Notes under the pieces: model-generated | Database searches by the model: none | What the model was told of the DNA's origin: nothing | Seen by the model: only the letters and a program-made list of their open reading frames with translations | In this document: positions 8,536 to 17,482 of the stretch, piece by piece | How the letters are laid out: the number at the start of each line of letters is the position of its first letter | Position numbering within the stretch: the stretch's first letter is position 1 | Assembly (NCBI GenBank): GCA_026928255.1 | Contig: JAIXKJ010000001.1 | Span: 372,001-436,000, forward strand | DNA length: 64,000 nucleotides | Direction: 5' to 3' | From: Anaerolineales bacterium | GTDB taxonomy: Bacteria > Chloroflexota > Anaerolineae > Anaerolineales > Villigracilaceae | Translations under genes and position numbers: made by a program

Positions 8536-9414
8536 TTATCTGCCGAGCGTTTCAATCATCACGTCGGGGCGGTCGGTCATAATGCCGTCCACGCCCCAAT
8601 CGGCAAATTTGCGGATGGTCTGCGCGTCGTCAATCGTCCACGGTTCGACGGCGATGTTGCGCTCGTGCGCGGCGCGGACGAAGGCGGGCGTCATGATCGT
8701 AATCCCGCTGGATTCTTCGGGGACTTGCAGCGATTGAAACTTCGGCGAATAAAATCCGCCGAGGTAAACTTTGGAAAGCAAAACGAAAACGGTGGTTTCG
8801 TTCTTCGCGCTCGACGTGGCGACTTCGGGACATTCGGCGCGGAACTCTTTGAGTTTGTCGTCCATAAACGAGGCGACGACGACTTTGTCTTGCATGTCGT
8901 ATTGGCGGATTAAATCGCAAAAAGGTTTTGCCATCGAGGCGCGAGTCTTTTTGATTTCGATGGTCATGCGGTAATGGGGGAAGGCTTGAAAGATTTCTTT
9001 GAGCGCGACAATTTGCAAACCTTGTCCGCGGTAGGGGTGAGTCGCGCCGCCGTCGAGCGACCAGTTGTACGCCGCGTCGAGTGTCTTCAATTCAGCCAGC
9101 GTCATGGATTCGATTTCGCCGCTGCCGTCGGTGGTGCGATCTACGGTTTCGTCGTGCATGAGGATAATTTCGCCGTCTTTGGTAATGTGAATGTCCATTT
9201 CGAGCACGTCCGCGCCGAGTTCGGCGGCGTGTTGATAAGCGTACATCGTTTCGCCAGGCCAGACGTTGTCTCCGCCTTGATGGGCGATCACGAGCGGACG
9301 ATGCGGCAGGTCGGCGTAGTAGGGAAAAGTCGGCGCGGGTTTTGAGAAAAGGCGCAAAACAACCAGCGCGAGGATGAATAAGGCAAGGACAATTTGCCAA
9401 CGTGTAAGTTTCAT
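8536..9414 (-). CDS. Glycerophosphodiester phosphodiesterase, membrane-anchored
   Basis: 292 residues from the ATG at 9414, which has TTTGGAG 7 nt upstream. One N-terminal membrane anchor (about residues 6-24) precedes a GDPD TIM barrel. Catalytic segments are IAHQGGDNVWPGETMYAY (the family usually has HRG), the EMDIHITKDGEIILMHD metal and acid-base block, and DRTTDGSG. It would hydrolyse glycerophosphodiesters to sn-glycerol 3-phosphate and an alcohol at the outer membrane face. It forms a two-gene unit with the downstream lipoprotein. Confidence 0.9.
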   Translation of the reverse strand: MKLTRWQIVLALFILALVVLRLFSKPAPTFPYYADLPHRPLVIAHQGGDNVWPGETMYAYQHAAELGADVLEMDIHITKDGEIILMHDETVDRTTDGSGEIESMTLAELKTLDAAYNWSLDGGATHPYRGQGLQIVALKEIFQAFPHYRMTIEIKKTRASMAKPFCDLIRQYDMQDKVVVASFMDDKLKEFRAECPEVATSSAKNETTVFVLLSKVYLGGFYSPKFQSLQVPEESSGITIMTPAFVRAAHERNIAVEPWTIDDAQTIRKFADWGVDGIMTDRPDVMIETLGR

Positions 9415-9549
9415 GCGAGTCTCCAAAATAGAATAAATCAATTTTACCAATGCCTTTCGCAAATAGTAGTAAAATAAGCGCGACGTTAAATATGCGGGAA
9501 GTCTTCCGCAGTAAACGCAATATTTTTACAACCAATTTGGAGGCATGTA

Positions 9550-9960
9550 ATGAAGAAAGTTTTGTTTGGAATGCTTGTTTTGGCGTTAAGCGGCGTGTTG
9601 CTCGCCGCTTGCGGCGGCGGAAGCAGCGCGGCGAGCTCGGACGCGCTTCCCGCCGTCCCCGCCGAATATGCGGGCAAGACCAATCCGCTTGGCGCGGATG
9701 CGGCGACGGCTGGCGCGGACGTTTTCAACACCAACTGCGCGGCTTGCCACGGCCCGCAAGGGCACGGCGACGGTCCTGCTGGCGCGGCGTTGAATCCCGC
9801 CCCGAAGAATTTGCCCGACCTCGCGGCGAAAGTCGGCGACGATTACCTGTACTGGCGCATTAACACCGGCGTCGAAGGCACGGGCATGGTCGCGTGGAAA
9901 GGCATTTTGACCGACGACCAAATTTGGGAAGTCGTCGCGTTCATCCACACGCTTAAGTAA
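9550..9960 (+). CDS. Mono-heme cytochrome c lipoprotein
   Basis: 136 residues. A lipoprotein signal (LLAAC, about residue 21) and a short Gly/Ser linker lead to a class I cytochrome c domain: heme site CAACHG (near residues 62-67) and likely distal Met in GTGMVAWKG. GGAGG precedes the ATG. It would be tethered outside the membrane and is a plausible electron donor to the CuA subunit of the oxidase-like operon at 1.7-4.1 kb, although the genes are not adjacent. A terminator follows directly. Confidence 0.92.
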   Translation: MKKVLFGMLVLALSGVLLAACGGGSSAASSDALPAVPAEYAGKTNPLGADAATAGADVFNTNCAACHGPQGHGDGPAGAALNPAPKNLPDLAAKVGDDYLYWRINTGVEGTGMVAWKGILTDDQIWEVVAFIHTLK

Positions 9961-9971
9961 TTTTGAAAGAC

Positions 9972-10006
9972 AAAAAAGCGCGTCCTGAAAAGGGCGCGCT
10001 TTTTAT
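9972..10006. terminator. Bidirectional intrinsic terminator
   Basis: An A-run, the 8-bp stem GCGCGTCC/GGGCGCGC with a TGAAAA loop and a T-run lie between the cytochrome gene and the convergent receiver gene. The A and T flanks allow use on both strands. Confidence 0.9.
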
Positions 10007-10026
10007 TTTAATCCGTCCTTTGCGCG

Positions 10027-10392
10027 TTAACTTTCCAACGCTTCGGCGATTTTTGCGTACAACTCGTCGGGGTGAAACGGCTTGGAAAGGTAATCGGTTG
10101 CGCCCGCGCCAAAGGCGACCGCGCGGCTGTCTTCGTTGTCTAACGCGGTAATGATAACAATCGGCGTGTAGCGAAAGTAAGGCTCGGCGCGAAACTTTCG
10201 GCACAGACGAAAACCGTCCAGTTCCGGCATCATCAAATCCAGCAGAATCAAATCGGGCATTTCGCGTTTCGCAAGGTCGAGCGCCTTCGGGCTTTCGTTG
10301 ACGATCGTTACGTCGAAACCTTTATTCTTCAAAAGTTTTTGCAACAAGTCGGTAACTAACTTGTCGTCGTCCACAACCATAATTTTGGTCAT
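10027..10392 (-). CDS. Stand-alone response regulator receiver protein
   Basis: 121 residues with a single CheY-like receiver domain: acidic residues at 8-10, phospho-acceptor Asp52 (LDLMMPELDG), Thr82 and Lys104 (SKPF). There is no output domain. The start codon overlaps the aspA stop by four bases (ATGA), showing translational coupling to aspartase. Why a receiver is coupled to aspA is not known. The partner kinase is outside the window. Confidence 0.92.
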   Translation of the reverse strand: MTKIMVVDDDKLVTDLLQKLLKNKGFDVTIVNESPKALDLAKREMPDLILLDLMMPELDGFRLCRKFRAEPYFRYTPIVIITALDNEDSRAVAFGAGATDYLSKPFHPDELYAKIAEALES

Positions 10393-11801
10393 GCTTGCCG
10401 TCCGTCCATGTAGCGCGGTTGGGTGAGCGTTTCAGGGTCGAGGATTTTGTCCAATTGCGCTTGGGTGAGCAGACCGCGCTCCAAGACGATTTGCGCCGCG
10501 CTGCGATTCGTCTCATACGCCTCTTTCGCAACCGAACTAGACGCTTCGTACCCGATGATGGGATTCAACGCCGTAACGATGCCGACCGAACGGTGCAGGT
10601 TTTCTTCCAACTTGGCGTAGTTGGCGGTGATGCCGTTGACGCAGCGCTCGGCGAGGATGAGACAGCCGTTCTTTAAGTAAGTAACGCTGTCGAATAAACT
10701 TCGGGCGATGAGCGGCTCGAAGGCGTTGAGTTCCAACTGCCCGCCTTCGACCGCGAAAGAAACGGCGACGTCCGCGCCGAGAACGTAAAACGCAATTTGA
10801 TTGACGACTTCGGGGATGACGGGGTTAACCTTGCCTGGCATGATGCTCGAACCCGCTTGAACAGCCGGCAAAGAGATTTCGCCAATTCCTGCCCGCGGAC
10901 CTGACGACAGCAGGCGCAAGTCGTTGGCGATTTTTGAAATTTGCACGGCGGCGCGTTTCAGCGCGGAAGAGTACGCCGTGAACGCTCCCGTGTTTTGCGT
11001 CGCTTCGATGAGGTCGTTGGCGGCGTAAAATTCCGCGCCGACGATTTCGCTCAAATAAGTTCGCGCCGCTTCGGCGTAGTCGAGCGAGGCGTTGATCCCC
11101 GTCCCGATTGCCGTCCCGCCAAGGTTGATTTCGCGCAACTCCGCCGCATCTTGCCGCAGTTGACGTTGTCCGCTGGCGACGACGGCGGCGTACGCGCCGA
11201 ACTCTTGACCGAGAGTCATCGGCACGGCGTCTTGCAGTTGCGTGCGCCCGACCTTCAAAACGTGTTTGAACTCTTCGGCTTTGGCGGCAAACGCCAAGCG
11301 CAAAATTTCCATCGCGTCGAGCAGGTCGTCGGTCATCCAGCAGAGCGCGGCGCGGATGGCGGTCGGGTAAACGTCGTTGGTGCTTTGTCCCATGTTGACG
11401 TGTTCCAAAGGGTGGACGACGCGATAGTCGCCGCGTTGCCGCCCCAAGATTTCTAAGGCGCGGTTGGCAATCACTTCGTTGACGTTCATATTCGCGGACG
11501 TTCCCGCGCCGCCCTGTATGCTGTCCACGACGAATTGCTCGCGCAACGCGCCGCCGCGTATCTCTTCGCAGGCTTGCACGACGGCGTTCCCCGCGTCTTT
11601 TTCCAGCAGCCCTAGATGAAGGTTGGCTTTGGCGCAGGCTTCTTTGACGGCGGCTAAGGCGCGCACAAAATGCGGGTACGCGCCAATCGGCACGGCGCTG
11701 ACGGGGAAGTTTTCCAGAGCGCGCAAGGTATGCACGCCGTAGTAAACCTCGTTTGGCACTTGGCGCTCGCCCAATAAATCGTGTTCGATTCGATAAGACA
11801 T
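10389..11801 (-). CDS. aspA: Aspartate ammonia-lyase
   Basis: 470 residues, the usual length for class II aspartase/fumarase enzymes. Signature parts are SIQGGAGTSANMNVNEV, the GQSTNDVYPT loop and the flexible signature GSSIMPGKVNPVIPE with the catalytic Ser. The C-terminal half (TALNPIIGYE, KEAYETN) reads as aspartase rather than fumarase. It would cleave aspartate to fumarate and ammonia. GGAG lies 8 nt before the ATG. The gene is coupled to the downstream receiver gene by a 4-nt overlap. Confidence 0.9.
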   Translation of the reverse strand: MSYRIEHDLLGERQVPNEVYYGVHTLRALENFPVSAVPIGAYPHFVRALAAVKEACAKANLHLGLLEKDAGNAVVQACEEIRGGALREQFVVDSIQGGAGTSANMNVNEVIANRALEILGRQRGDYRVVHPLEHVNMGQSTNDVYPTAIRAALCWMTDDLLDAMEILRLAFAAKAEEFKHVLKVGRTQLQDAVPMTLGQEFGAYAAVVASGQRQLRQDAAELREINLGGTAIGTGINASLDYAEAARTYLSEIVGAEFYAANDLIEATQNTGAFTAYSSALKRAAVQISKIANDLRLLSSGPRAGIGEISLPAVQAGSSIMPGKVNPVIPEVVNQIAFYVLGADVAVSFAVEGGQLELNAFEPLIARSLFDSVTYLKNGCLILAERCVNGITANYAKLEENLHRSVGIVTALNPIIGYEASSSVAKEAYETNRSAAQIVLERGLLTQAQLDKILDPETLTQPRYMDGRQA

Positions 11802-11920
11802 TTGAGGACTCCAAAGGTGATATAACGCTTGGCTTGCGGAAAGCGAATTGTACCTTGTGTTTAATGAACGCGAGCGCGAGTCGACAAATAGGGCGCGCCC
11901 AATTTCAAGAGCGTTATTTC

Positions 11921-11990
11921 TGTCGTTGCGAAGAGGGGACGTTTGGCGAAGCAGCCCGCTTTGTGATTCTTTGAGGCGGCTTCGCCTTTA
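11921..11990. repeat. Degenerate copy of the 7.6-kb palindromic repeat
   Basis: CTGTCGTTGCGAAGAGG...GGCGAAGCAGCC and GGCGGCTTCGCC resemble the arms of the element at 7573-7655, in the gap between aspA and tRNA-fMet. The arms no longer match well, so it looks like an eroded copy. Confidence 0.45.
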
Positions 11991-12048
11991 TGTTTTCCGC
12001 TTGACTTTTTACGCAATGCTTGGTAATATCAGCGGGCTTGTAAAACGA

Positions 12049-12120
12049 TGCGGGGTGGAGCAGTGGCAGCTCGTCGGGCTCATAACCCGAAGGTCGCAGG
12101 TTCAAGTCCTGCCCCCGCGA
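12049..12120 (+). tRNA. tRNA-fMet (CAT), initiator
   Basis: 72 nt, full cloverleaf: acceptor TGCGGGG/CCCCGCG, D arm GAGC/GCTC, anticodon arm TCGGG-CTCATAA-CCCGA, T arm GCAGG-TTCAAGT-CCTGC, discriminator A. Initiator marks are the three consecutive G:C pairs in the anticodon stem, A11:T24 in the D stem and the non-Watson-Crick 1:72 pair. The 3' CCA is not encoded. Confidence 0.95.
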
Positions 12121-12127
12121 CTGGATG

Positions 12128-12153
12128 AAACCGTCAGAGATGGCGGTTTTTTT
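12128..12153 (+). terminator. Intrinsic terminator after tRNA-fMet
   Basis: AAACCGTC-AGAGAT-GGCGGTTT forms an 8-bp stem followed by a T-run, 8 nt past the tRNA. Confidence 0.85.
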
Positions 12154-12183
12154 CGTCCCTTTTGATTTAATTCACAACCCTTT

Positions 12184-15100
12184 TCACAACGTCGCCTGCG
12201 ACAGTTGACCGACGATTTCGACCGTTTGCACGGAGACGCTAATCACGCTCAGCAACAGGTCGAGGATGTATTTCGGGTCGCCTTGCTCTTGCGCCCAATC
12301 GTTCGGGTCGTTGACGATGCCGCTCTCTTTGTGCGTCGTGATTTGATAGCGTTCCATCACCCATTCAATCGCGGATTTGCCGTTGACGACGTACTCGTAA
12401 GCGCGGAGCGGGATGTTCTCGACCGTGATTTGGCTGTTGTAAAGAATCTTGTCTCTCTGCCCTTTGGCGGGGAAGCGCATTTTCTCCACGCGGTAGTTGA
12501 CCGCGCTCATGCCCGCGCCAGACAAGCCCTTTTCGATTTCCTTCTGCGGGACGCCGCCGTAAAGGACAAGCACGCCAGGCGCGGACGACACGCCTTCATA
12601 GCCGACGTGCAACGCCGCCAGCGCCCGCCCGGCTTTGCTGAACGCCCAAAAGTCTTGCGCGTTTTCTGCCAGCGGCAGGCGCGGCAGGCTTTTCTTCAAG
12701 TCGTTGGCGAAGGCGGCGCGGTAGTCGGGGCTGTGCAAGAAGCCGTAAACGTAATAGAAGACGTCCTCTTTCGTAACCCGTTTGCCGTAGCGCTCGCGCG
12801 CGCGGACGAGGATGAAGTCTGAGACGCCCTCTTGACGGACGAACTCGCTCGACGCCGCGCCCTGATCGAACAGGCTTGGGTTTCGCTTGTCTCGCTCTTC
12901 GTAGTAATAAAGCGGGAAGCATTGCGTGCCTGCGTCAAGGCAGTTCAAATCGGGAATACAGTCAGTCATTATTATTGTATTCTCTTTTGTTCCTCCGATT
13001 CCTGAAACGCAGATGACTAAATTCTCCACAGCGGGGTTGGGGAAAAATGAATCCATGCGCGATATGACGTTATTTATTTCACGGTTGAAATAAAGGTGTT
13101 GTTTGAAGAAAGGTCTGTAACATGCGGTAGAAATGGCTTTGCCGCTAAATGTTTTTTTATGACCTGCTTCTGCGTCGGCAATAAAGGCTCTTGACCAACT
13201 AATCTCTGTATTGTCCATTTTTACAAAAGATTTTGCATCCTTTGCTTTACCTTTTGAAACGGCTTGATGATAGCGTTCCATTTCAGAATTGAAGAAAGCG
13301 ATTGTTGATTTTATATTTTTCGATAATTTAGTTTTATTCGAGTTATAAGCCCATGCGTCGCGTGAAGTTTCTAATCCCCTACAATACAAATTCGGCACAA
13401 AAAAGGTAGATTTATTCTTCTTGTCGTCTTTATCCCCCAACGGAATAAAGGCTTGAAACGCCTCGTCCCTTTGGGCGACCCAATCGTTCTGCGGGCTGGG
13501 TTGCAAAACTTCCCAAGCCATTTCGGGGTTAAGCACGCTCTTAAACTGGCGAAGGGCGTTTAGTTTTTCCTCGCGGCTCAGGTAATCGCCGATGTCGTGA
13601 TAGCGAATCAACGCTTTCTCGCGCTTTGCGGCGGGGTTCTTTATCAAGAAAGTAATCGTAATCGGCGCGCGCGAGCCGCCGCCAAATATTTTTCCGCCCT
13701 CCCGTCGGCTCAATTCCCCGCTGGTGCGCTGATTGCCGCGCAAGTTGAAGACCCAAATGGCGCTGAACTCGCGTTCCAAGACCTTGCGAAAGCCGTCCAT
13801 TCCGTTGCCGTCTAACCAGCCGCCGTTGGAAATGAAAGCGATCACGCCGCCGCTTTGCGGGTCGAGGCGGTCTGCAGCCCAACGGAAGGCTTTGATGTAA
13901 GAATCGTATAAGGCTTTTACAGAAGTCGCTTTGCTGTCTTTTGCGTAAGTCATTTCAATGCGGTTGTCCAACAACGGGTAACTTTGGTTTTGGGCGTCGT
14001 CGTTCGCCGAGCGCTGACCGACCGAGTAAGGCGGGTTGCCGATGATGACGCGCAAAGGCGCGCTTTTCTGTTTCAGCGCCCGTTGCGAGTTCTTGACGAA
14101 CATCTCGCGGGTCGGCGCGCCTTGCGCGCCCGTTTCGCCCAGTTGAAAACTGTCGGTCAAGACGATGCCCTCGAAGGGCGCGTAATGCGCCTTGCCGATG
14201 CCGTCGTCCTCGCGCGGCGTCGCGTCGTGATAAGCGTTCTCGATGTTGACCGCCGCGATGTAATACGCCAACAGCACGATCTCGTTGGCGTGCAACTCGT
14301 GCGCGTACTTGCGCTCCAAATCCGCGCCGTCAATCAGCCCGCTTTCCAGCAGGCGCGTGATGAAAGTCCCCGTGCCGGTGAACGGGTCGAGGATATGAAT
14401 GCCCTCGCCGCTCAGCCCGCGCCCGAACTCGGCTTTCAACAAATCGTCCGTCGAACGCAGGATGAAATCCACCGCTTCCACAGGCGTATAAACGATGCCT
14501 AACTGCTCGCTCATCTTCGGGAAGGCGGTCTTGAAGAATTTGTCGTACAGTTCGACGATGATCTTCTGCTTGCCTTCGGCGTTGTCTATGCCCTCCGCCC
14601 GCGCCCGCACCGACTGATAAAACTTTTGCAGCCGTTCGGATTCTTCGGGCAGGGTCTTTTCTTCCAGCGCGTCGAGCATGGTCTGCATGGCTTGCGAAAC
14701 CGCGTTGTGGCGCACGAAGGAATAGCCCTCGAAGAGCGCTTCAAAGACCGGTTGAGTAACGATATGCTGCACGAGCATATCCGCCGCTTGGGCTTCGTCC
14801 ACGCTGGGGTTGACGCTTTTCTGCAAACCCGCCGTAAAGTTGGCGAAGGCGGCGCGTTGTTGCGGCTGGCTGGCGATGAGGCGTTGAATGCGCTCCTTCT
14901 GCCGTTCGGCAATTTGCGCCACATCTTTCGCCCATTGCTCCCAATAGCGGCGGTCGCCCACCTTTTGCACCAAACGGGCGAAGATGACGGATTGCAGCTG
15001 CTCGAACTGCATCTCCAATTGACGCGCCGCTTGTTCCCCCGCCTTCGCATACGTTTCTTCGCCTCTGCCTGCGCCCGCGCCTCGTTCGGGCATCCCGACG

Positions 15101-17097
15101 ACGTTAATGCGGCTGGGGCGTTTCTTGTTCAATTCGATCTTGTTCACCGTCGCGTTAAAGCGGTCGTCGTGGGCGCGCAAGGCGTTTAGCACCGTCCAAA
15201 CCGCCTTGTAGCGTTCGTTGTCGTTCAAGGCGCTTTCGGGGGTCGCGTCGGCGGGAATGACGACGGGAATCACGATGTAGCCGTATTGCTTGCCCTCCGC
15301 GCGGCGCATCACCCGCCCGACGGATTGCACCACGTCCACTTGCGAGTTCTTCGCCGAAAGGAACAAGACCGCGTCTAAGGAAGGCACGTCCACGCCTTCG
15401 CTCAGCACGCGCACGTTGGTTAATATGCGGCATTCGGCGCTTTGCGCCGTTTCTTTTATCCAATTCAACCCGTCCTCGCGCTTCGGCGCGGACATTGTCC
15501 CGTCCATGTGCCGCGCTTCCGCCGCGATTAAGTTCCCTTGCTCTTCCGCGTTTAAGGCGGCGGGGTAGGCGGCGCTCAACTGGTTAAATAGATCGGCAAT
15601 CTTCTTTGAATCTTTGATGTTGGCGCAGAAGGCGACCGCGCGGCGCATGGGTTCGGGGTCAATCGCCCGCGTCTCGCCGCCGTCGCCGACGAACTGTTTC
15701 GAGAGCGCGTTCAGGCAGCCGGTCAATTTAGTCAAGTCGTCGGCGGGAATTTCTTGCTCTTGGCTGATCATGCGTTGCACGGCGGGCGGCACGTCCTTGT
15801 CGCTGAGAGTCAAAATCAAGACTTTGTAATCGGTCAACAAGCCTTGTTCCACCGCCTCGCCAAAGCCGATGCGGTAAATTTCCGCCCCGTAGAGTTTTTC
15901 GTCGTCCATCGAAGCCAGAAGCGCGTCGGCTTCTTTGGCTTTGCTCTTGGCGTCGTCGCTGTACAGGCGCGGCGTGGCGGTCATGTATAAACGCTTCTTG
16001 GCTCGAATGAAATTCGAGTCGTGAACTTTGACGAAATGCTTCTCGTCCTCGCCCGCCAAAGTTACGCCCGTCGTGCGGTGCGCCTCGTCGCAGACGATCA
16101 AATCGAACGCGCCGAAGCCGTTTTTTAGCAGGGTCTTCTGCGCCTTGTGAACGACTTCGATGGATTGATAGGTCGAGAAGACAACCGTCATGCCTTTGGC
16201 GCGTTTCGCCGCCTCAAACTGTTCTAAAATGCGCTGCGGGTCGGTCGAGGCGGGCAGAGCCAAGTCGGTTACGCTCAGCGCGTCTAGGTCTTCTCGGTTT
16301 TCTCTTCGTTTTGAAACCTGCGGGTCGGAACAAATGCAGATGGCGAACAGGTCTTCTTGCGCGTCGGCGCTCCACTCGCGCAAGGCTTGCCCCAGAAGGG
16401 CAATGCTCGGCACAAGGAAGAGAATCGTCCCCTTGCCTTGCGTCTCTTGCTCGGCAATGCGGAGGGAAGTAAAAGTCTTGCCCGTCCCGCACGCCATAAT
16501 CAACTTGCCGCGCTCGTTGTTTTGATAATAAGCGCGCGCTTTTTCTAAGGCTTCTTGTTGATGCGCCCTAAGAGATTTTTTCTCTTGCCGCGCTTTTGCG
16601 CCGTGAACGCCGCGCTCTAAAGCGTCCCAATCTACGGGGGCTTGGTTTAAGTCCGCCAGCCCGATGCGCGAAAGCGGCGGGTTTTGGTTTTGAATGGCTT
16701 CTTCGGCGTTGACGCCCCAATGCGCGGTGGTGGAGATCCACAAACGGTGGGAAAAGCGCTTCGTCCGCATTTGGTCGTCTTTGAAACTGCGGCTGGAAGT
16801 GGAAAGGAAACTGTCCACGCGGGCTTTGTCAATCGTCGCGTCCGCTTGGAAGAACTTGGACTGCACCGCCCAATACTCGCCTTCGTTAGTCAACGCCACG
16901 AGGTCTACGCCAGTGTCATTGCCGCCAAGATCCTTTCGATACGGGAACTCGCCCCACAACCAGACCTTTTGAAGACGCGAAGCGTACTGCGGGTCGGTCA
17001 ACAAATAGGCTTGCATTAAGCGTTCAAAGCGGTCGCCTTTGTCGCGTTCGGAGAAAGCGATTTGACGATATTTGTCAAGGATGGTTTGCAGGCTCAT
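12184..17097 (-). CDS. Type ISP single-chain restriction-modification enzyme
   Basis: 1637 residues from the ATG at 17097 (AGGAG 7 nt upstream); an in-frame upstream ATG lies in repeat DNA and is less likely. Domain order: Mrr-like PD-(D/E)XK nuclease (about 25-150; Asp65, QSK at 79-81), SF2 helicase (Walker A ACGTGKT near 203, DEAH near 337, TATP, QSVGRVMRR), a coupler, an N6-adenine methylase (DPFTGTGTF near 904, NPPY near 1021) and a C-terminal target recognition region. This is the layout of LlaGI/LlaBIII-type enzymes, which methylate one strand and translocate before cutting. No separate subunit genes are needed. The stretch at about 12.95-13.45 kb within the recognition region is noticeably more AT-rich. 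Confidence 0.93.
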   Translation of the reverse strand: MSLQTILDKYRQIAFSERDKGDRFERLMQAYLLTDPQYASRLQKVWLWGEFPYRKDLGGNDTGVDLVALTNEGEYWAVQSKFFQADATIDKARVDSFLSTSSRSFKDDQMRTKRFSHRLWISTTAHWGVNAEEAIQNQNPPLSRIGLADLNQAPVDWDALERGVHGAKARQEKKSLRAHQQEALEKARAYYQNNERGKLIMACGTGKTFTSLRIAEQETQGKGTILFLVPSIALLGQALREWSADAQEDLFAICICSDPQVSKRRENREDLDALSVTDLALPASTDPQRILEQFEAAKRAKGMTVVFSTYQSIEVVHKAQKTLLKNGFGAFDLIVCDEAHRTTGVTLAGEDEKHFVKVHDSNFIRAKKRLYMTATPRLYSDDAKSKAKEADALLASMDDEKLYGAEIYRIGFGEAVEQGLLTDYKVLILTLSDKDVPPAVQRMISQEQEIPADDLTKLTGCLNALSKQFVGDGGETRAIDPEPMRRAVAFCANIKDSKKIADLFNQLSAAYPAALNAEEQGNLIAAEARHMDGTMSAPKREDGLNWIKETAQSAECRILTNVRVLSEGVDVPSLDAVLFLSAKNSQVDVVQSVGRVMRRAEGKQYGYIVIPVVIPADATPESALNDNERYKAVWTVLNALRAHDDRFNATVNKIELNKKRPSRINVVGMPERGAGAGRGEETYAKAGEQAARQLEMQFEQLQSVIFARLVQKVGDRRYWEQWAKDVAQIAERQKERIQRLIASQPQQRAAFANFTAGLQKSVNPSVDEAQAADMLVQHIVTQPVFEALFEGYSFVRHNAVSQAMQTMLDALEEKTLPEESERLQKFYQSVRARAEGIDNAEGKQKIIVELYDKFFKTAFPKMSEQLGIVYTPVEAVDFILRSTDDLLKAEFGRGLSGEGIHILDPFTGTGTFITRLLESGLIDGADLERKYAHELHANEIVLLAYYIAAVNIENAYHDATPREDDGIGKAHYAPFEGIVLTDSFQLGETGAQGAPTREMFVKNSQRALKQKSAPLRVIIGNPPYSVGQRSANDDAQNQSYPLLDNRIEMTYAKDSKATSVKALYDSYIKAFRWAADRLDPQSGGVIAFISNGGWLDGNGMDGFRKVLEREFSAIWVFNLRGNQRTSGELSRREGGKIFGGGSRAPITITFLIKNPAAKREKALIRYHDIGDYLSREEKLNALRQFKSVLNPEMAWEVLQPSPQNDWVAQRDEAFQAFIPLGDKDDKKNKSTFFVPNLYCRGLETSRDAWAYNSNKTKLSKNIKSTIAFFNSEMERYHQAVSKGKAKDAKSFVKMDNTEISWSRAFIADAEAGHKKTFSGKAISTACYRPFFKQHLYFNREINNVISRMDSFFPNPAVENLVICVSGIGGTKENTIIMTDCIPDLNCLDAGTQCFPLYYYEERDKRNPSLFDQGAASSEFVRQEGVSDFILVRARERYGKRVTKEDVFYYVYGFLHSPDYRAAFANDLKKSLPRLPLAENAQDFWAFSKAGRALAALHVGYEGVSSAPGVLVLYGGVPQKEIEKGLSGAGMSAVNYRVEKMRFPAKGQRDKILYNSQITVENIPLRAYEYVVNGKSAIEWVMERYQITTHKESGIVNDPNDWAQEQGDPKYILDLLLSVISVSVQTVEIVGQLSQATL

Positions 17098-17138
17098 TGG
17101 GCGTCTCCTGAGGAAATTATACTCTGCCTTGACTTGAC

Positions 17139-17191
17139 GAACGGGCTGATCAACGGACTCTGACACGGATTCGCGGAGGGGAACGGACGGG
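17139..17191. repeat. 42-bp repeat family, copy upstream of Type ISP gene
   Basis: Contains CAACGGACTCTGACACGG, ATTCGCGGAGGGG and AACGGACGGG, matching the consensus seen at 53.6 and 57.3 kb. It starts about 40 nt before the Type ISP start codon. Confidence 0.8.
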
Positions 17192-17197
17192 AGGCGA

Positions 17198-17235
17198 CCG
17201 TCCGCGAATGAGACCGCGAATGCTCGAATGCGGAC
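17198..17235. repeat. Partial copy of 73-bp palindromic element
   Basis: Identical to the first 38 bp of the element at 17330-17402 (CCGTCCGCGAATGAGACCGC and on). It is cut off where a 42-bp repeat begins, as if one repeat interrupted the other. Confidence 0.75.
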
Positions 17236-17322
17236 TTGTCAACGGACTCTCTCACGGATTCGCGGAAGGAAACGGACTGATAAGCGGACTCTTTCGCGGA
17301 CTCACGGAGGGGAACGGACGGG
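17231..17322. repeat. 42-bp repeat family, two tandem units
   Basis: Two adjacent units; the second spans exactly 42 bp between successive AACGGAC motifs (AACGGACTGATAAGCGGACT, CTTTCGCGGACTCACGGAGGGG split here for length). Confidence 0.85.
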
Positions 17323-17329
17323 GAGGCGA

Positions 17330-17402
17330 CCGTCCGCGAATGAGACCGCGAATGCTCGAATGCGGGCGGACATTCGTTTATTCGTGAAATATTCGCGGAT
17401 GG
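17330..17402. repeat. 73-bp palindromic element, copy downstream of HU gene
   Basis: Begins CCGTCCGCGAAT and ends ATTCGCGGATGG, so the ends are near-perfect inverted repeats. The centre has GCTCGAATGCGGGCGG and CATTCGTTTATTCGTG. A second copy of the same length lies on the other side of the HU gene at 18056-18128. Confidence 0.85.
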
Positions 17403-17482
17403 TTTCTTGTTTTGCCCAAAACGTCAAGAAAATGACAAAAAAACCTCTAAATGCCCCTGCCGACGCGCCAAAATGCGCCGAC

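Noticed and set aside
8536..9414. HQG instead of HRG in the glycerophosphodiesterase as a sign of inactivity
   Set aside because: The other catalytic residues are intact, and I believe HQG variants occur in related membrane-anchored enzymes, so loss of activity is not supported.
11802..12048. Possible small RNA gene between aspA and tRNA-fMet
   Set aside because: Only an eroded palindromic repeat is visible; no conserved RNA structure such as tmRNA, 6S or SRP RNA could be supported.
17139..17402. CRISPR-like look of the repeats upstream of the Type ISP gene
   Set aside because: The units are tandem or interleaved with a second repeat family; there are no constant repeats with unique spacers of equal length, and no cas genes.
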